Below, in pieces: positions 45,625 to 55,593 of a DNA stretch of 64,000 nucleotides. The notes under the pieces were generated by a model, which ran no database searches, was not told the DNA's origin, and saw only the letters and a list, made by a program, of their open reading frames with translations. Within the stretch, counting starts at the first letter, position 1; every line of letters begins with the position of its first letter. This stretch comes from Cereibacter azotoformans (GTDB lineage Bacteria; Pseudomonadota; Alphaproteobacteria; Rhodobacterales; Rhodobacteraceae), in the NCBI GenBank assembly GCA_017599285.1, contig JAGFXX010000001.1, forward strand, positions 2,756,501 through 2,820,500, written 5' to 3'. The position numbers were made by a program, and so were the translations under genes.

Positions 45625-46171
45625 GGATCTGGTATTCGAACTCGGGGCCGATCGGTCCCTTCTTCTCGTGGACGATGACGAGCCCTTCCTGAAGCGGCTT
45701 GCCAAGGCGATGGAGAAGCGGGGCTTCGTGCTGGAAACCGCGCAGAGTGTCGCCGAGGGCAAGTCCATCGCGCAGGCGCGTCCGCCGGCCTATGCGGTGG
45801 TGGACCTGCGTCTCGAGGATGGCAACGGGCTCGACGTGGTCGAGGTGCTGCGCGAGCGGCGGCCGGATTGCCGCATCGTCGTCCTGACGGGCTATGGCGC
45901 GATCGCGACCGCGGTCGCCGCGGTGAAGATCGGCGCGACGGATTATCTGTCCAAGCCGGCCGACGCCAACGAGGTGACCCACGCGCTGCTCGCCAAGGGC
46001 GAGAGCCTGCCGCCGCCTCCCGAGAATCCGATGTCGGCCGACCGCGTGCGGTGGGAGCATATCCAGCGCATCTACGAGATGTGCGATCGCAACGTCTCGG
46101 AGACCGCACGGCGGCTGAACATGCACCGCAGGACGCTCCAGCGGATCCTGGCCAAGCGCAGCCCGCGCTGA
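45617..46171 (+). CDS. prrA: Response regulator PrrA (RegA)
   Basis: Global redox response regulator of 184 residues. The receiver domain has the acidic pocket SLLLVDDDEPF, phospho-acceptor Asp63 (VVDLRLEDGNG), TGYGAIATAV and YLSKPAD. A run of prolines (PPPPENP) links it to a short Fis-type helix-turn-helix (YEMCDRNVSETARRLNMHRRTLQRILAKRSPR), the RegA family arrangement. The start at 45617 gives the published length; upstream codons belong to prrC. A small hairpin at 46273-46289 lies about 100 bp after the stop. Confidence 0.97.
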   Translation: MAEDLVFELGADRSLLLVDDDEPFLKRLAKAMEKRGFVLETAQSVAEGKSIAQARPPAYAVVDLRLEDGNGLDVVEVLRERRPDCRIVVLTGYGAIATAVAAVKIGATDYLSKPADANEVTHALLAKGESLPPPPENPMSADRVRWEHIQRIYEMCDRNVSETARRLNMHRRTLQRILAKRSPR

Positions 46172-46770
46172 GGCGACCGCCGTCGAACCGGCGCCCGTGC
46201 CTCTCTGTGTCCGGTGCCGCGCCGAGGTCGCCCGGAACGAGGAGGGTGCGCGTCCCGAACGGCCGGCCCGTTCGTCCCTTGAAGGGACGTCATGACCATG
46301 GCAGCCGTCCCGGGGCGCTGCCCGCCTTGAGGCGGCGCGCCGCTGGGGCGGGTGCCGTTCACGCGACCTGAGGGCCGGTTGGGGCCTCGGGCGTCCGAGC
46401 GACGCATATCCCTACAGGCTCTTGCCCGGCCGGCCGCGGGGCATCCTGAACCGGGGTGCCGGTGCAAGACGGCGCGGAGCGTTCAATACTCTGAACAGGC
46501 GGCGGCAATACCTCAGTCGCATTTCAGCGGTCATGGGGCTGCATGCCGTGGAAAGCGGTTCTTCCGGGCGAGACTGTTTCTAGCGCAGGGTGAATAATCC
46601 AGCCTTCCAAAGGCGTGCCATTCCGGCATCTCCTACCTGAAAGTATAAGGCTTGATGGAATTCCTGTGACGCAATCGGTCGAAAATCAAAATTTTTCCTG
46701 TAATCCGATTGACCTTTGCCTCCCGTCGTAAAAGTAATTGACTGCATGGTTTGTATGACGGGAAGAATGA
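46172..46770. other. 599-bp non-coding region between prrA and spb
   Basis: The largest gene-free stretch. The left part is GC-rich and has a small hairpin CGTCCC (46273-46278)/GGGACG (46284-46289). From about 46600 it becomes AT-rich with A and T runs near 46681-46696, ending at the H-NS-like gene. Frames in it lack ribosome binding sites and family features. It could hold the prrA 3' end, an sRNA and the spb promoter; only the composition shift is directly visible. Confidence 0.5.
46709..46737 (+). promoter_or_regulatory. Weak candidate promoter of spb
   Basis: TTGACC at 46709-46714, 17 bases, then AAGTAA at 46732-46737. The -35 is good but the -10 poor. It lies in the AT-rich part of the gap, 34 bp from the start codon. 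Confidence 0.3.
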
Positions 46771-47085
46771 ATGGATATCGATCTCGACTCCATGAGCCTC
46801 AAGGAACTCAAATCGCTGCAGGCGCAGGTTGCCAAGGCAATCTCGACTTATGAGGACCGGCGGAAGCGGGATGCACTGGCCGAACTGGAAGAAAAGGCCC
46901 GTGAGCTCGGTTTCTCGCTATCGGAACTGACGGGCGCCGCCGCCACCAGACGCCGCGCGGCGGCCCAACCCAAATATGCCAATCCGGAAAACCCCTCGGA
47001 CACCTGGTCCGGCCGGGGTCGCAAACCGCGCTGGTTCGAGGCCGCGATCAAGGCCGGAAAGCCGGCCGAAAGCATGGCGATCTGA
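46771..47085 (+). CDS. spb: H-NS-family DNA-binding protein (Spb/HvrA-like)
   Basis: A 104-residue protein with an N-terminal oligomerising helix region (MSLKELKSLQAQVAKAISTYEDRRKRDALAELEEKARELG) and the C-terminal DNA-binding motif NPSDTWSGRGRKPRWFEAAIKAG, close to the TWTGRGRxPxW consensus. R. capsulatus HvrA and R. sphaeroides Spb adjust photosystem genes to light and lie close to regA/prrA, as here. The gene is 599 bp after prrA on the same strand with AT-rich upstream DNA. Confidence 0.85.
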   Translation: MDIDLDSMSLKELKSLQAQVAKAISTYEDRRKRDALAELEEKARELGFSLSELTGAAATRRRAAAQPKYANPENPSDTWSGRGRKPRWFEAAIKAGKPAESMAI

Positions 47086-47087
47086 CT

Positions 47088-47681
47088 TCAACGGCGATCC
47101 AGCGCCAATTGAAGCTCCTTGTGTCGGGCGGTGAAGGCCGCCCGCACTTCAACCGGCGGCCGCAGACGGATCTGCAGGCCACCGAGCAGCGCCTCGGCGG
47201 GGCGCCCGAAGAAGCGATCCGCTTCGGCCTCGGTAAATCCGGCGATCTGCACCGCTTCCAGCCAGGCCGAGATACGATCAGCCCTCTTGATGTCCCGCTT
47301 GACCTGCAGGGGCAATTGCGCGGGAAGGCCGAAGCGGATGTGAATGGCCGCCGCAAGGCGTGCATCCAGATCGCCATATTGTGCCCCGATGGCATCCTTT
47401 ACCGGGCTGATCATGTCGCCGATGACATATTCCGGCGCATCGTGCAGCAGGGCCGCCAGACGCCAGCGCATCGCCGCTCGCGGGTGGCAGCGGCTGAAGA
47501 TCTCCTCGACCAGAAGGGAATGTTCGGCGACCGAAAAGGCGTAGTCGCCGCGTGTCTGGCCGTTCCAGCGCGCCACGAAGGCGAGACCATGCGCAATGTC
47601 CTCGATCTCGATATCCACGGGCGTCGGGTCCAGCAGGTCCAGCCGCCGCCCCGACAGCATCCTCTGCCACGCGCGTTTCAT
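47088..47681 (-). CDS. HD-domain phosphohydrolase (YfbR-like 5'-deoxynucleotidase)
   Basis: A 197-residue HD protein: metal ligands in DYAFSVAEHSLLVEEI (His) and LAALLHDAPEYVIGDMISPVK (His-Asp), with KRADRISAWLEA later (Asp). This pattern matches the YfbR/HDDC2 group that dephosphorylates deoxynucleoside monophosphates. The N-terminus MKRAWQRMLSGRRLDLLDP reads like a region adapted to this branch. It overlaps the GT8 gene by 4 bp (start 47681, GT8 stop 47678) and converges on spb with only 2 bp between. Confidence 0.85.
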   Translation of the reverse strand: MKRAWQRMLSGRRLDLLDPTPVDIEIEDIAHGLAFVARWNGQTRGDYAFSVAEHSLLVEEIFSRCHPRAAMRWRLAALLHDAPEYVIGDMISPVKDAIGAQYGDLDARLAAAIHIRFGLPAQLPLQVKRDIKRADRISAWLEAVQIAGFTEAEADRFFGRPAEALLGGLQIRLRPPVEVRAAFTARHKELQLALDRR

Positions 47682-48637
47682 GGGCCTACCGTCAGGTCCG
47701 AAGGGAAACGCTCGAGATAGCGTGCAAGTCTCCCGGAGGAGAGAAGGTGCTTCATCAGCATTCGACGCATGGCGAGAGAGTCGGGGCGCATTCCGGGGCC
47801 AAGGGGAAGGGGTGGATGATTGGGGAAATGGCGGGCGAGGAAGATTTGCAGATCCCGTGCGAACTGCGGAGAGAGGAGATTGTCCGGGTCGCACCACGGT
47901 TTGCACCGGCCGATGAAATGGATGATGTTCGGGCCGAGCATGGCGGCGAACAGCCGTGAGGACCATGTATATTGCCAGTTCCAGGATGGGCTGAGTTCGG
48001 CCCAGTTACCCAGCATGGTTGCATTCAGCAGGGACTGGTCGTGTCGAACAAGCTGCCGGCCTTGGGATCGTCCGATGCGGAGCGCCTCCTGCAACAGGTT
48101 GGCTGCGCGAAAGGCAGGAACGTCAAAGAGCAGGACGCCCGAGTTGAAATAGGGCCTTTGAGGCAATCCCAGCCGGTCGAAATCGACCATGCGTCGTGAG
48201 GGCGTCCGCCACTGCTTGTTGTCGCGCACCGCCGCCAGGGGGCGTGCTGCCAACGGCAGGGCGAGCAGGGCCGCAAGGTCTCCTCCCTGTATATAGATGT
48301 CCGAGTCCAGATAGAGGATCCGGTCATAGTCCTCTGAAAAGGCATCGGGCAGCACGAGCCGCAGATAGGTGACGGCCGTCCGGCGATCGTCGAGCCCGAA
48401 ATCGGCAAAGAGGTGAGCGGCGTCTATCGTGCAATGCCGCACCGCCAGTTCCGAGAGGGAATGCGGTTCTTCGATCGCCTCCAGGGATGCGATGCAGATG
48501 TCGAAGCCGCGATCCGGATGCCGCCCTGCGATCTGCGCCGCCGCGAACATGGCATAGGGATAATAGTTCCGGTCGCAGCAGAAGATCACTGCCTGCCGCG
48601 CCCGCGCCGGCCGCGATGCTTCCACATTCAGGGCCAT
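47678..48637 (-). CDS. Family 8 glycosyltransferase
   Basis: A 319-residue retaining GT-A transferase: DYDRILYLDSDIYI (metal-binding DxD), YFNSGVLLFDV, HDQSLLN and the C-terminal HFIGRCKPW. These are the conserved blocks of GT8 (LPS galactosyl/glucosyltransferases, glycogenin). No signal or membrane segment. It likely adds hexose to LPS or another surface glycan. It is translated before, and overlaps with, the HD phosphohydrolase; the pairing has no obvious metabolic logic. Confidence 0.85.
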   Translation of the reverse strand: MALNVEASRPARARQAVIFCCDRNYYPYAMFAAAQIAGRHPDRGFDICIASLEAIEEPHSLSELAVRHCTIDAAHLFADFGLDDRRTAVTYLRLVLPDAFSEDYDRILYLDSDIYIQGGDLAALLALPLAARPLAAVRDNKQWRTPSRRMVDFDRLGLPQRPYFNSGVLLFDVPAFRAANLLQEALRIGRSQGRQLVRHDQSLLNATMLGNWAELSPSWNWQYTWSSRLFAAMLGPNIIHFIGRCKPWCDPDNLLSPQFARDLQIFLARHFPNHPPLPLGPGMRPDSLAMRRMLMKHLLSSGRLARYLERFPSDLTVGP

Positions 48638-48755
48638 GATCGTCCTTTCGTCCTTGCGGCCCGCATTGCTTCGAAAGCCGCAGGGTGCGCGGATTGCTCC
48701 GATCCCGCGTCGATGCTAAGGCAGGGCCGACTTAGTGATCAGGAGCCGAAAGCCC

Positions 48756-50147
<1,392 letters not shown>

Positions 50148-50167
50148 GCGCGCCCGCCGCGCGAGAA

Positions 50168-50193
50168 GCGCCGCCCGGGAGACCGGGCGGCGC
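50168..50193. terminator. Stem-loop between ahcY and trpB
   Basis: GCGCCGCCCGG (50168-50178) pairs fully with CCGGGCGGCGC (50183-50193) around a GAGA tetraloop, between convergent genes. A weak CTTGCATTA follows on the plus strand. Confidence 0.75.
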
Positions 50194-50199
50194 CTTGCA

Positions 50200-51405
50200 T
50201 TACAGCCCGTCGCCGAATCCGTGGGTCTCGGTCACATAGTCGATGTCCTTGTCGCCCCGGCCCGAGAGGTTGATCAGGATCGACTTGCCCGGATGGTTCT
50301 TCGCCTCGCGCATGGCGAAGGCGACGGCATGGGCGCTTTCCAGCGCCGGAATGATGCCTTCGTGCCGCGACAGGGCATAGAAGGCTGCCAGCGCCTCCTT
50401 GTCGTCGGCGCCCGTATAGGTCACGCGGCCCGAGCGGTGCAGGAAGGCGTGTTCCGGCCCGACGCCGGGATAGTCGAGGCCCGAGGCCACGGTATGCACC
50501 GGCGCCGGGTTCCCCTCGGCGTCCTTCAGCACCATCGTGCGGAAGCCGTGGATGTCGCCATCCTCGCCGTAGGTGATGGTCGCCGCGTGCTCGCCCAGCT
50601 TTGACGAGGTGCCGCAGGGCTCGATCCCGTAAAGCGCCACGTCGTCGTCGATGAAGCCCGAGAAGATGCCCATCGCGTTCGACCCGCCGCCGACGCAGGC
50701 CGCCACCATGTCGGGCAACTCGCCCGTCATCTCGAGGAACTGTTCGCGCGCCTCGACGCCCACGACATGTTGGAAGTCACGCACCATCATCGGGAAGGGG
50801 TGCGGCCCCACGACCGAGCCGATGGCGAAGAGCGCGGTGTCGGCCTGGCTCAGGTAGCTCTGGAAGCAGCTGTCCACCGCCTCCTTCAGCGAGCGGCCGC
50901 CAAAGCCCACCGGCACCACCGTCGCGCCCAAGAGCTTCATGCGGGTGACGTTCGGCGCCTCCTTGGCAATGTCGATCTCGCCCATGTGGATCTCGCACTC
51001 CATGCCGAAATAGGCGGCGGCCGTCGCCAGAGCCACGCCGTGCTGGCCGGCCCCGGTCTCGGCCATCAGCTTCTTCTTGCCCATGAAGCGCGCCAGAAGC
51101 CCCTCGGCCATGCAGTGGTTCAGCTTGTGCGCGCCGGTGTGGTTCAGATCCTCGCGCTTTGCGTAGATCTGCGCCCCGCCGCACTGGCCCGAGAGGTTCT
51201 TGAGGTAGGAGACGGGCGTCGGCCGGCCCTGGAAATGCTTGCGGATGTAGCGCAGCTCGTTAATGAAGTCGGCCGATTTCGAGATCCGGTCGTAGGCCTC
51301 GCGGATCGCCGCGAAATGCGGCTCGAGCGGCGGGGGCAGCATGGCGCCGCCGTAGGGGCCGAAGAAGCCTTCGCGCGTGGGATGGGATTTCATGTAGGCG
51401 CTCAT
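50200..51405 (-). CDS. trpB: Tryptophan synthase beta chain (stand-alone TrpB)
   Basis: A 401-residue PLP enzyme joining indole and serine. The PLP-lysine motif [37 protein letters not shown], the phosphate loop [12 protein letters not shown] and [14 protein letters not shown] are intact. There is no trpA or trpF next to it, unlike the usual operon. The N-terminal region ([18 protein letters not shown]) is typical TrpB1. It may be the housekeeping gene, separated from trpA, or a second TrpB that salvages free indole. Neighbours (ahcY, DUF4142) do not decide this. Confidence 0.88.
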   Translation of the reverse strand: MSAYMKSHPTREGFFGPYGGAMLPPPLEPHFAAIREAYDRISKSADFINELRYIRKHFQGRPTPVSYLKNLSGQCGGAQIYAKREDLNHTGAHKLNHCMAEGLLARFMGKKKLMAETGAGQHGVALATAAAYFGMECEIHMGEIDIAKEAPNVTRMKLLGATVVPVGFGGRSLKEAVDSCFQSYLSQADTALFAIGSVVGPHPFPMMVRDFQHVVGVEAREQFLEMTGELPDMVAACVGGGSNAMGIFSGFIDDDVALYGIEPCGTSSKLGEHAATITYGEDGDIHGFRTMVLKDAEGNPAPVHTVASGLDYPGVGPEHAFLHRSGRVTYTGADDKEALAAFYALSRHEGIIPALESAHAVAFAMREAKNHPGKSILINLSGRGDKDIDYVTETHGFGDGL

Positions 51406-51650
51406 TCGGCCCCTCCTGCTCTGGGTTGGTCGCAGGGACTATCTGCCGCCCAACGCGCGGCTTCCAGCCGGATCGTCGTCGCAGGGAAGAACGGGCGCTC
51501 GCTGCCGGATGGCCGCTTGCATTCGACTCGAATACCGGAAGCTTCGCCTTTGCGCAGCGCCGCTCGCCGCGCTAACTTGACCTCATCAGGGCAGGACGCC
51601 CGGGGACCTTCAGAGACACATGTGGTGCCGGATGGGAGCATGTGGGGTGG

Positions 51651-51682
51651 ATGGAGGGCCCCTCTGGGGTGGGGCCCTCCAT
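51651..51682. terminator. 12-bp perfect stem-loop after the DUF4142 gene
   Basis: ATGGAGGGCCCC (51651-51662) pairs exactly with 51671-51682 over an 8-base loop, 18 bp past the DUF4142 stop and about 245 bp upstream of trpB. It likely ends the DUF4142 transcript. The rest of the 295-bp gap shows nothing else clear. Confidence 0.65.
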
Positions 51683-51700
51683 TTCAGGATCCTGGCCGTC

Positions 51701-52225
51701 TCAGCCGGAGGGTGACGTCAGGGCGCGCACCTCTTCCTGGCCTGCAACCATGCCCGGAAGCAGTTCACCGGCGGTGTCTCTAAGGGCGCCCGCCTGACCC
51801 GCCGTGGCAAACCCCTGATAGAGTGTCACCTCCTCATCCATGGCGCGGCGCTGGCCCGCGAGATAGAGGTCATCGAACAACTGGTCATTGGCGGCGCGCA
51901 GCGTCTGGGCCTCGGCCTCGTGACGGGGCGACATGCGGGCATTGAGGGACAGGCTGTCCTGTTCGGCCGCCTTCACAAGCCGCTCCGCCGTGGCGCGGCG
52001 TTCGGCCAGCACCTTCTCGGCAAAGGCACGGACCTGCTCGTTCCGCGTGCGCTGGAGGGCGGTTTCGCTGGCCTCAACGCTGAAGAGCGCGGTGGACACC
52101 GCCATTCCGGCGAAGACTTCGGCATTGTCCACGACGACGAGCGGCGGCCCTATCGCATCGGACTGCGAGAAGGCCACCGGCGTGGCAAGCAGCAGGGCCC
52201 CAAGGGCCATCGGCACAAGTCTCAT
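51701..52225 (-). CDS. DUF4142 exported protein
   Basis: A 174-residue protein with a signal peptide (MRLVPMALGALLLATPVAFS) and a mature helical domain with ETALQRTRNEQVRAFAEKVLAERRATAERL, fitting DUF4142, a ferritin-like four-helix family of periplasmic or outer-membrane proteins. GGAG eight bases before the ATG at 52225 supports the start. Function is unknown; such genes are often stress-induced. It diverges from the DUF3008 gene with 210 bp between them. Confidence 0.75.
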   Translation of the reverse strand: MRLVPMALGALLLATPVAFSQSDAIGPPLVVVDNAEVFAGMAVSTALFSVEASETALQRTRNEQVRAFAEKVLAERRATAERLVKAAEQDSLSLNARMSPRHEAEAQTLRAANDQLFDDLYLAGQRRAMDEEVTLYQGFATAGQAGALRDTAGELLPGMVAGQEEVRALTSPSG

Positions 52226-52435
52226 CTTCAGGCTCCGGCAGTTCTTCGAGTCATTCCCGCTCTTGTCCGGCTCAACCGCTGCCGTGACGCTCGGTTCCGA
52301 CGGGGGCACGGTCGGCGGCTGTCCGCCGAGGCTGTCCCGCAGGGGCCGCCGCCCTCTGGAACAAGGCCGGCGCGACGCCGTTGCCCCCGCGAACCGGCCG
52401 CCTTCCACCCCATCGACGCAATCCGAGGTCTCGTC

Positions 52436-52621
52436 ATGCCAGCCAGATCCAAGGCTCAGCAGAAGGCTGCCGGAGCAGCCCTGTCGGCGAAGCGCGGTGA
52501 CACGAAGAAGACCGAGCTGAAAGGCGCGTCAAGAAGCATGGAAAAATCCATGTCCGAGAGCCAGCTCGAGGAAATGGCCTCGACACCGCGGAAGGGCAAG
52601 CCGGAGCACAAGTCCGGCTGA
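52436..52621 (+). CDS. DUF3008 small protein
   Basis: A 61-residue basic, hydrophilic protein: MPARSKAQQKAAGAALSAKR at the start and KSMSESQLEEMASTPRKGKP near the end, matching DUF3008. It looks intrinsically disordered, with Lys/Ser/Ala repeats. The role is unknown; proteins of this kind are small and often highly expressed in stress or stationary phase. A strong intrinsic terminator follows 18 bases after its stop. Confidence 0.8.
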   Translation: MPARSKAQQKAAGAALSAKRGDTKKTELKGASRSMEKSMSESQLEEMASTPRKGKPEHKSG

Positions 52622-52639
52622 TCCGCTTGTCCGAGGCCC

Positions 52640-52680
52640 GCGCCGCGCCGTCGCTCCCCGGCGCGGCGCCGTTTGCCTTT
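52640..52680 (+). terminator. Intrinsic terminator of the DUF3008 gene
   Basis: GCGCCGCGCCG (52640-52650) and CGGCGCGGCGC (52659-52669) form an 11-bp stem with an 8-base loop, followed by a T-rich CGTTTGCCTTTG on the plus strand. It also separates the gene from the convergent topoisomerase. Confidence 0.8.
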
Positions 52681-52688
52681 GTGGGCGA

Positions 52689-53723
52689 TCAGGAGCGCAG
52701 GAAGCCCAGCATGATCCGCTCTTCGCGGCGCAGTTCGGCCAGATCGGTCGGCTCCATCGCGGCGAGCTGGTCCCGCCTGTCCTCGGGCTTCAGGTCCGCG
52801 AGGCCGAGAATGCGGGGATGGATGTAGGAGGTGCGGCTGATCGTGGGCGTGTTGTGCAGCCGCTCGGCTGCGGCCTCGGCCATCATCTTCACGGTCAGCC
52901 GCCCTTCTGTGGCGCGGGCCAGACCGAAGGCCGCGAGCGACCCGCCCCAGGTGCGGAAGGTCTTGGCGCTCGCGCCGGGAAGCTCGGTGGCTTCGACCAG
53001 ATAGTCGTTCACATGGTGCGAGGCCACGCGGCGGACCTGACCTTCCTCGTCGATCCAGGTGAAGAGGTTGCGGCCGGGGAGATCCTCGATCTCCTGCAGG
53101 ATGCGGTGCAGGCGGCGGTCCTTCAGCACCTGCCGCACGCGCTTGCCCCCCTTGGCGCGGAAGTCGAGGCGGACCTCGCCCTCGCGAAGCTTCACATGGC
53201 GGGAGAGGAGCGTGGTGGCGCCGAAGGTGCGGTTCGCTTCGGCGTAGGCCGAACTTCCGACGCGCAGCCAGGTCCGGTCGATCAGCATGGTGAGGGCGGC
53301 CAGCGAAAAGGCAAGCTCGCCGGCCTCGGCCTTGAGGTCGTGCGACACGCGGCGGCGCAGCCGTGGCAGCGCCTCGCCGAAGGCGGGCAGCAGGGCGTAT
53401 TTTGCCTGGGATCGCCAGCTTCCCCAGTCGGGGTGGTAGCGATACTGCTTGCGGCCGCGCGCGTCGAACCCGGTCGCCTGAAGGTGCCCGTTCTCGAGCG
53501 GGCAGATCCAGACCTTCTCGTAGGCGGGCGGCACCCCCAGCTTCAGGATCCGTGCCCGCTCTTCGCGCCCGAGAATCCGACCGTCGGGGCCGCGATAGAC
53601 AAACCCCCGTCCGCAGCGGCGCCGCGTGATGCCGGGCGCGGAGTCGGTGACATAGACGAGACCGCGGGGCACCGATGCCTGGGTGCCGTCCGCCATTTCG
53701 ACGAGAACGCAGCCGTCCTTCAC
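52689..53723 (-). CDS. DNA topoisomerase IB (poxvirus type)
   Basis: Relaxes supercoils through a 3'-phosphotyrosyl link. The GTG start at 53723 follows GGAGGACGGAAG and gives 344 residues, the typical bacterial TopIB length. Catalytic residues: the Arg-Lys region WLRVGSSAYAEANRTFGATTLLSRHV and FRAKGGKRV, and nucleophile Tyr300 in SRTSYIHPRIL. The N-terminal domain has TDSAPGITRRRCGRGFVY and PPAYEKVWIC. Bacterial TopIB is sporadic and non-essential. It diverges from an MFS exporter. Confidence 0.9.
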   Translation of the reverse strand: MKDGCVLVEMADGTQASVPRGLVYVTDSAPGITRRRCGRGFVYRGPDGRILGREERARILKLGVPPAYEKVWICPLENGHLQATGFDARGRKQYRYHPDWGSWRSQAKYALLPAFGEALPRLRRRVSHDLKAEAGELAFSLAALTMLIDRTWLRVGSSAYAEANRTFGATTLLSRHVKLREGEVRLDFRAKGGKRVRQVLKDRRLHRILQEIEDLPGRNLFTWIDEEGQVRRVASHHVNDYLVEATELPGASAKTFRTWGGSLAAFGLARATEGRLTVKMMAEAAAERLHNTPTISRTSYIHPRILGLADLKPEDRRDQLAAMEPTDLAELRREERIMLGFLRS

Positions 53724-53898
53724 CTTCCGTCCTCCTGTCGCGGCCCTGGTCCCTGGGCAGGCCGTCGCGGTCAACCGGCGGAACGGGTGCCGGTTCCCGG
53801 CGTTGTCGGAGGATTTCGGGCGGCCTTCGGGGCATCCCTTGCCAGCCGCGCCCGCGCGCCCTACCCATTGGGCAGCCGGCCCGACAGAAGGTTGTCCC

Positions 53899-55524
53899 TT
53901 GCCCGACCGTGTCTCACCCCTCGCGCCCTTCCGCCTTCCGACCTACCGCAACCTGTGGATGGCGAGCATCGTCTCGAACTTCGGCGGGCTGGTGCAGGCC
54001 GTGGGCGCAGGCTGGATGATGACGGAACTCACCCATTCCGCGGGAATGGTGGCGCTGGTGCAGGCCTCGACCACGCTGCCGATCATGCTCTTCTCGCTGC
54101 CGTCGGGCGCCCTGGCCGACAGCCTGAACCGGCGGCGCCTCATGCTGACGGCGCAGCTGTTCATGCTGACCGTCTCGGCGGCGCTGGCATTTGCGGCCTT
54201 TGCCGGGCTGCTCACGCCCTGGCTGCTGCTGACCTTCACCTTCCTGATCGGCGTGGGGGTGGCGCTGCACAATCCCTCATGGCAGGCCTCGGTCGGAGAT
54301 ATCGTCCCGCGTGCGGACCTGCCGTCGGCGGTCGCGCTCAACAGCATGGGCTTCAACCTGATGCGCAGCGTCGGGCCGGCGCTGGGCGGGCTGATCGTCG
54401 CCGCCGGCGGCGCGGCCGCAGCCTTTGCAATCAATGCGGCGAGCTACCTGCCGCTGGTCCTCGCGCTGTTCTTCTGGCGGCCGGACTATGCGCCGCGCCG
54501 CCTTCCGCGCGAGGCGCTGGGATCGGCCGTCGCGGCGGGTCTGCGCTATGTCTCGATGTCGCCGGTGCTGCTGAAGGTGCTGTTCCGGGGCTTTCTCTTC
54601 GGACTGGCCGCGGTCAGCCTGCTTGCGCTTCTGCCCATCGTGGCCCGCGACCTGGTGGCCGGGGGCGCCTTCACCTACGGGGCGCTGCTGGGCTGCTTCG
54701 GGGTGGGGGCGATCGGCGGGGCCTTTGCCGGTGCCCGCCTGCGCGAACGGTTCCAGAACGAGACCATCGTGCGCGCGGGCTTCCTGCTCTTTGCGGCGGC
54801 GCTGGTGGGCCTCGGCCTTTCGCGGGACCTCTGGCTGTCGGGGCTGATGCTGTTGCCGGCCGGTGCGGCCTGGGTGCTGGCGCTGTCGCTCTTCAATGTG
54901 AGCGTGCAGCTGGCGACTCCGCGGTGGGTCGTCGGGCGAGCCCTTGCGCTCTATCAGACGGCGACCTTCGGCGGGATGGCAGCGGGCAGCTTCCTCTGGG
55001 GTCAGGCCGCCGAGGCGGGCGGCGTGGCCCAGGCGCTGTTCGGCGCCGCGGCCGTGCTGGTGGTGGGGGCGATCGTTGGCCTGCGGATGCCGTTGCCCGC
55101 CTTCGGGATGGAGGACCTCGATCCGCTCGGCCGCTTTGTCGAGCCGAAGCTGCCGGTCGATCTGAGGACGCGGTCGGGCCCGATCATGGTGACGGTGGAA
55201 TATGATGTCGCACCGGAGAATGTGGAGCCGTTCCTCGCCGCGATGGCCGACCGGCGCCGGATCCGGATCCGGGACGGGGCCCGGCAGTGGGTGCTGCTGC
55301 GGGATCTGGAACGGCCCGGGATCTGGGCCGAAAGCTATCATGTGGCCACCTGGGCCGAATATCTGCGCCACCACGAGCGGCGGACGAAGGCGGATGCCGA
55401 GGTGACCGACCGGCTGTTGGCGCTGCATGAGGGGCCGGGCAAGCCGCGCGTCCGCCGGATGATCGAGCGCCAGACGGTGCCGCTGCACGACGATCTGCCG
55501 CTGAAGCCCGAGGAGCTGACCTGA
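53899..55524 (+). CDS. MFS exporter (MFS_3/EntS-like) with C-terminal soluble domain
   Basis: The frame has no ATG before the family N-terminus; TTG at 53899 is preceded by AGAAGG at seven bases and gives MPDRVSPLAPFRLPTYRNLW (541 residues). About 12 membrane segments span residues 15-410, with motif SLPSGALADSLNRRRLM. A soluble C-terminal region (about 420-541, MVTVEYDVAPENVEPFLAAMADRRRIR) resembles the antibiotic-monooxygenase-like tail of PF05977 transporters. Substrate unknown; relatives export siderophores such as enterobactin. A repeat/terminator follows. Confidence 0.82.
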   Translation: MPDRVSPLAPFRLPTYRNLWMASIVSNFGGLVQAVGAGWMMTELTHSAGMVALVQASTTLPIMLFSLPSGALADSLNRRRLMLTAQLFMLTVSAALAFAAFAGLLTPWLLLTFTFLIGVGVALHNPSWQASVGDIVPRADLPSAVALNSMGFNLMRSVGPALGGLIVAAGGAAAAFAINAASYLPLVLALFFWRPDYAPRRLPREALGSAVAAGLRYVSMSPVLLKVLFRGFLFGLAAVSLLALLPIVARDLVAGGAFTYGALLGCFGVGAIGGAFAGARLRERFQNETIVRAGFLLFAAALVGLGLSRDLWLSGLMLLPAGAAWVLALSLFNVSVQLATPRWVVGRALALYQTATFGGMAAGSFLWGQAAEAGGVAQALFGAAAVLVVGAIVGLRMPLPAFGMEDLDPLGRFVEPKLPVDLRTRSGPIMVTVEYDVAPENVEPFLAAMADRRRIRIRDGARQWVLLRDLERPGIWAESYHVATWAEYLRHHERRTKADAEVTDRLLALHEGPGKPRVRRMIERQTVPLHDDLPLKPEELT

Positions 55525-55526
55525 GA

Positions 55527-55575
55527 GCGGGGGCGCTGCCCCCGCACCCCCGGGATATTTGGGCAGAGTGAAAGG
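55527..55575 (+). repeat. Copy C of the convergent-junction repeat/terminator
   Basis: GCGGGGGC (55527-55534)/GCCCCCGC (55538-55545) with a 3-base loop, then CCCCCGGGATATTTG and GGCAGAGTGAAAGG. It starts two bases after the transporter stop and lies before the purU stop, the same convergent context as copies A and B. Confidence 0.72.
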
Positions 55576-55593
55576 GGCAGGCTTTCGGGCGGC

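Noticed and set aside
46352-46597. 81-codon frame in the prrA-spb gap
   Set aside because: No ribosome binding site, no family resemblance, and odd amino-acid mix (Arg/Gly/Ala from GC-rich DNA).
48638-48755. SAH or SAM/SAH riboswitch before ahcY
   Set aside because: These are common before ahcY in relatives, but the leader lacks the conserved GAGGAGCGCUGC-type or SAM/SAH pseudoknot sequences.
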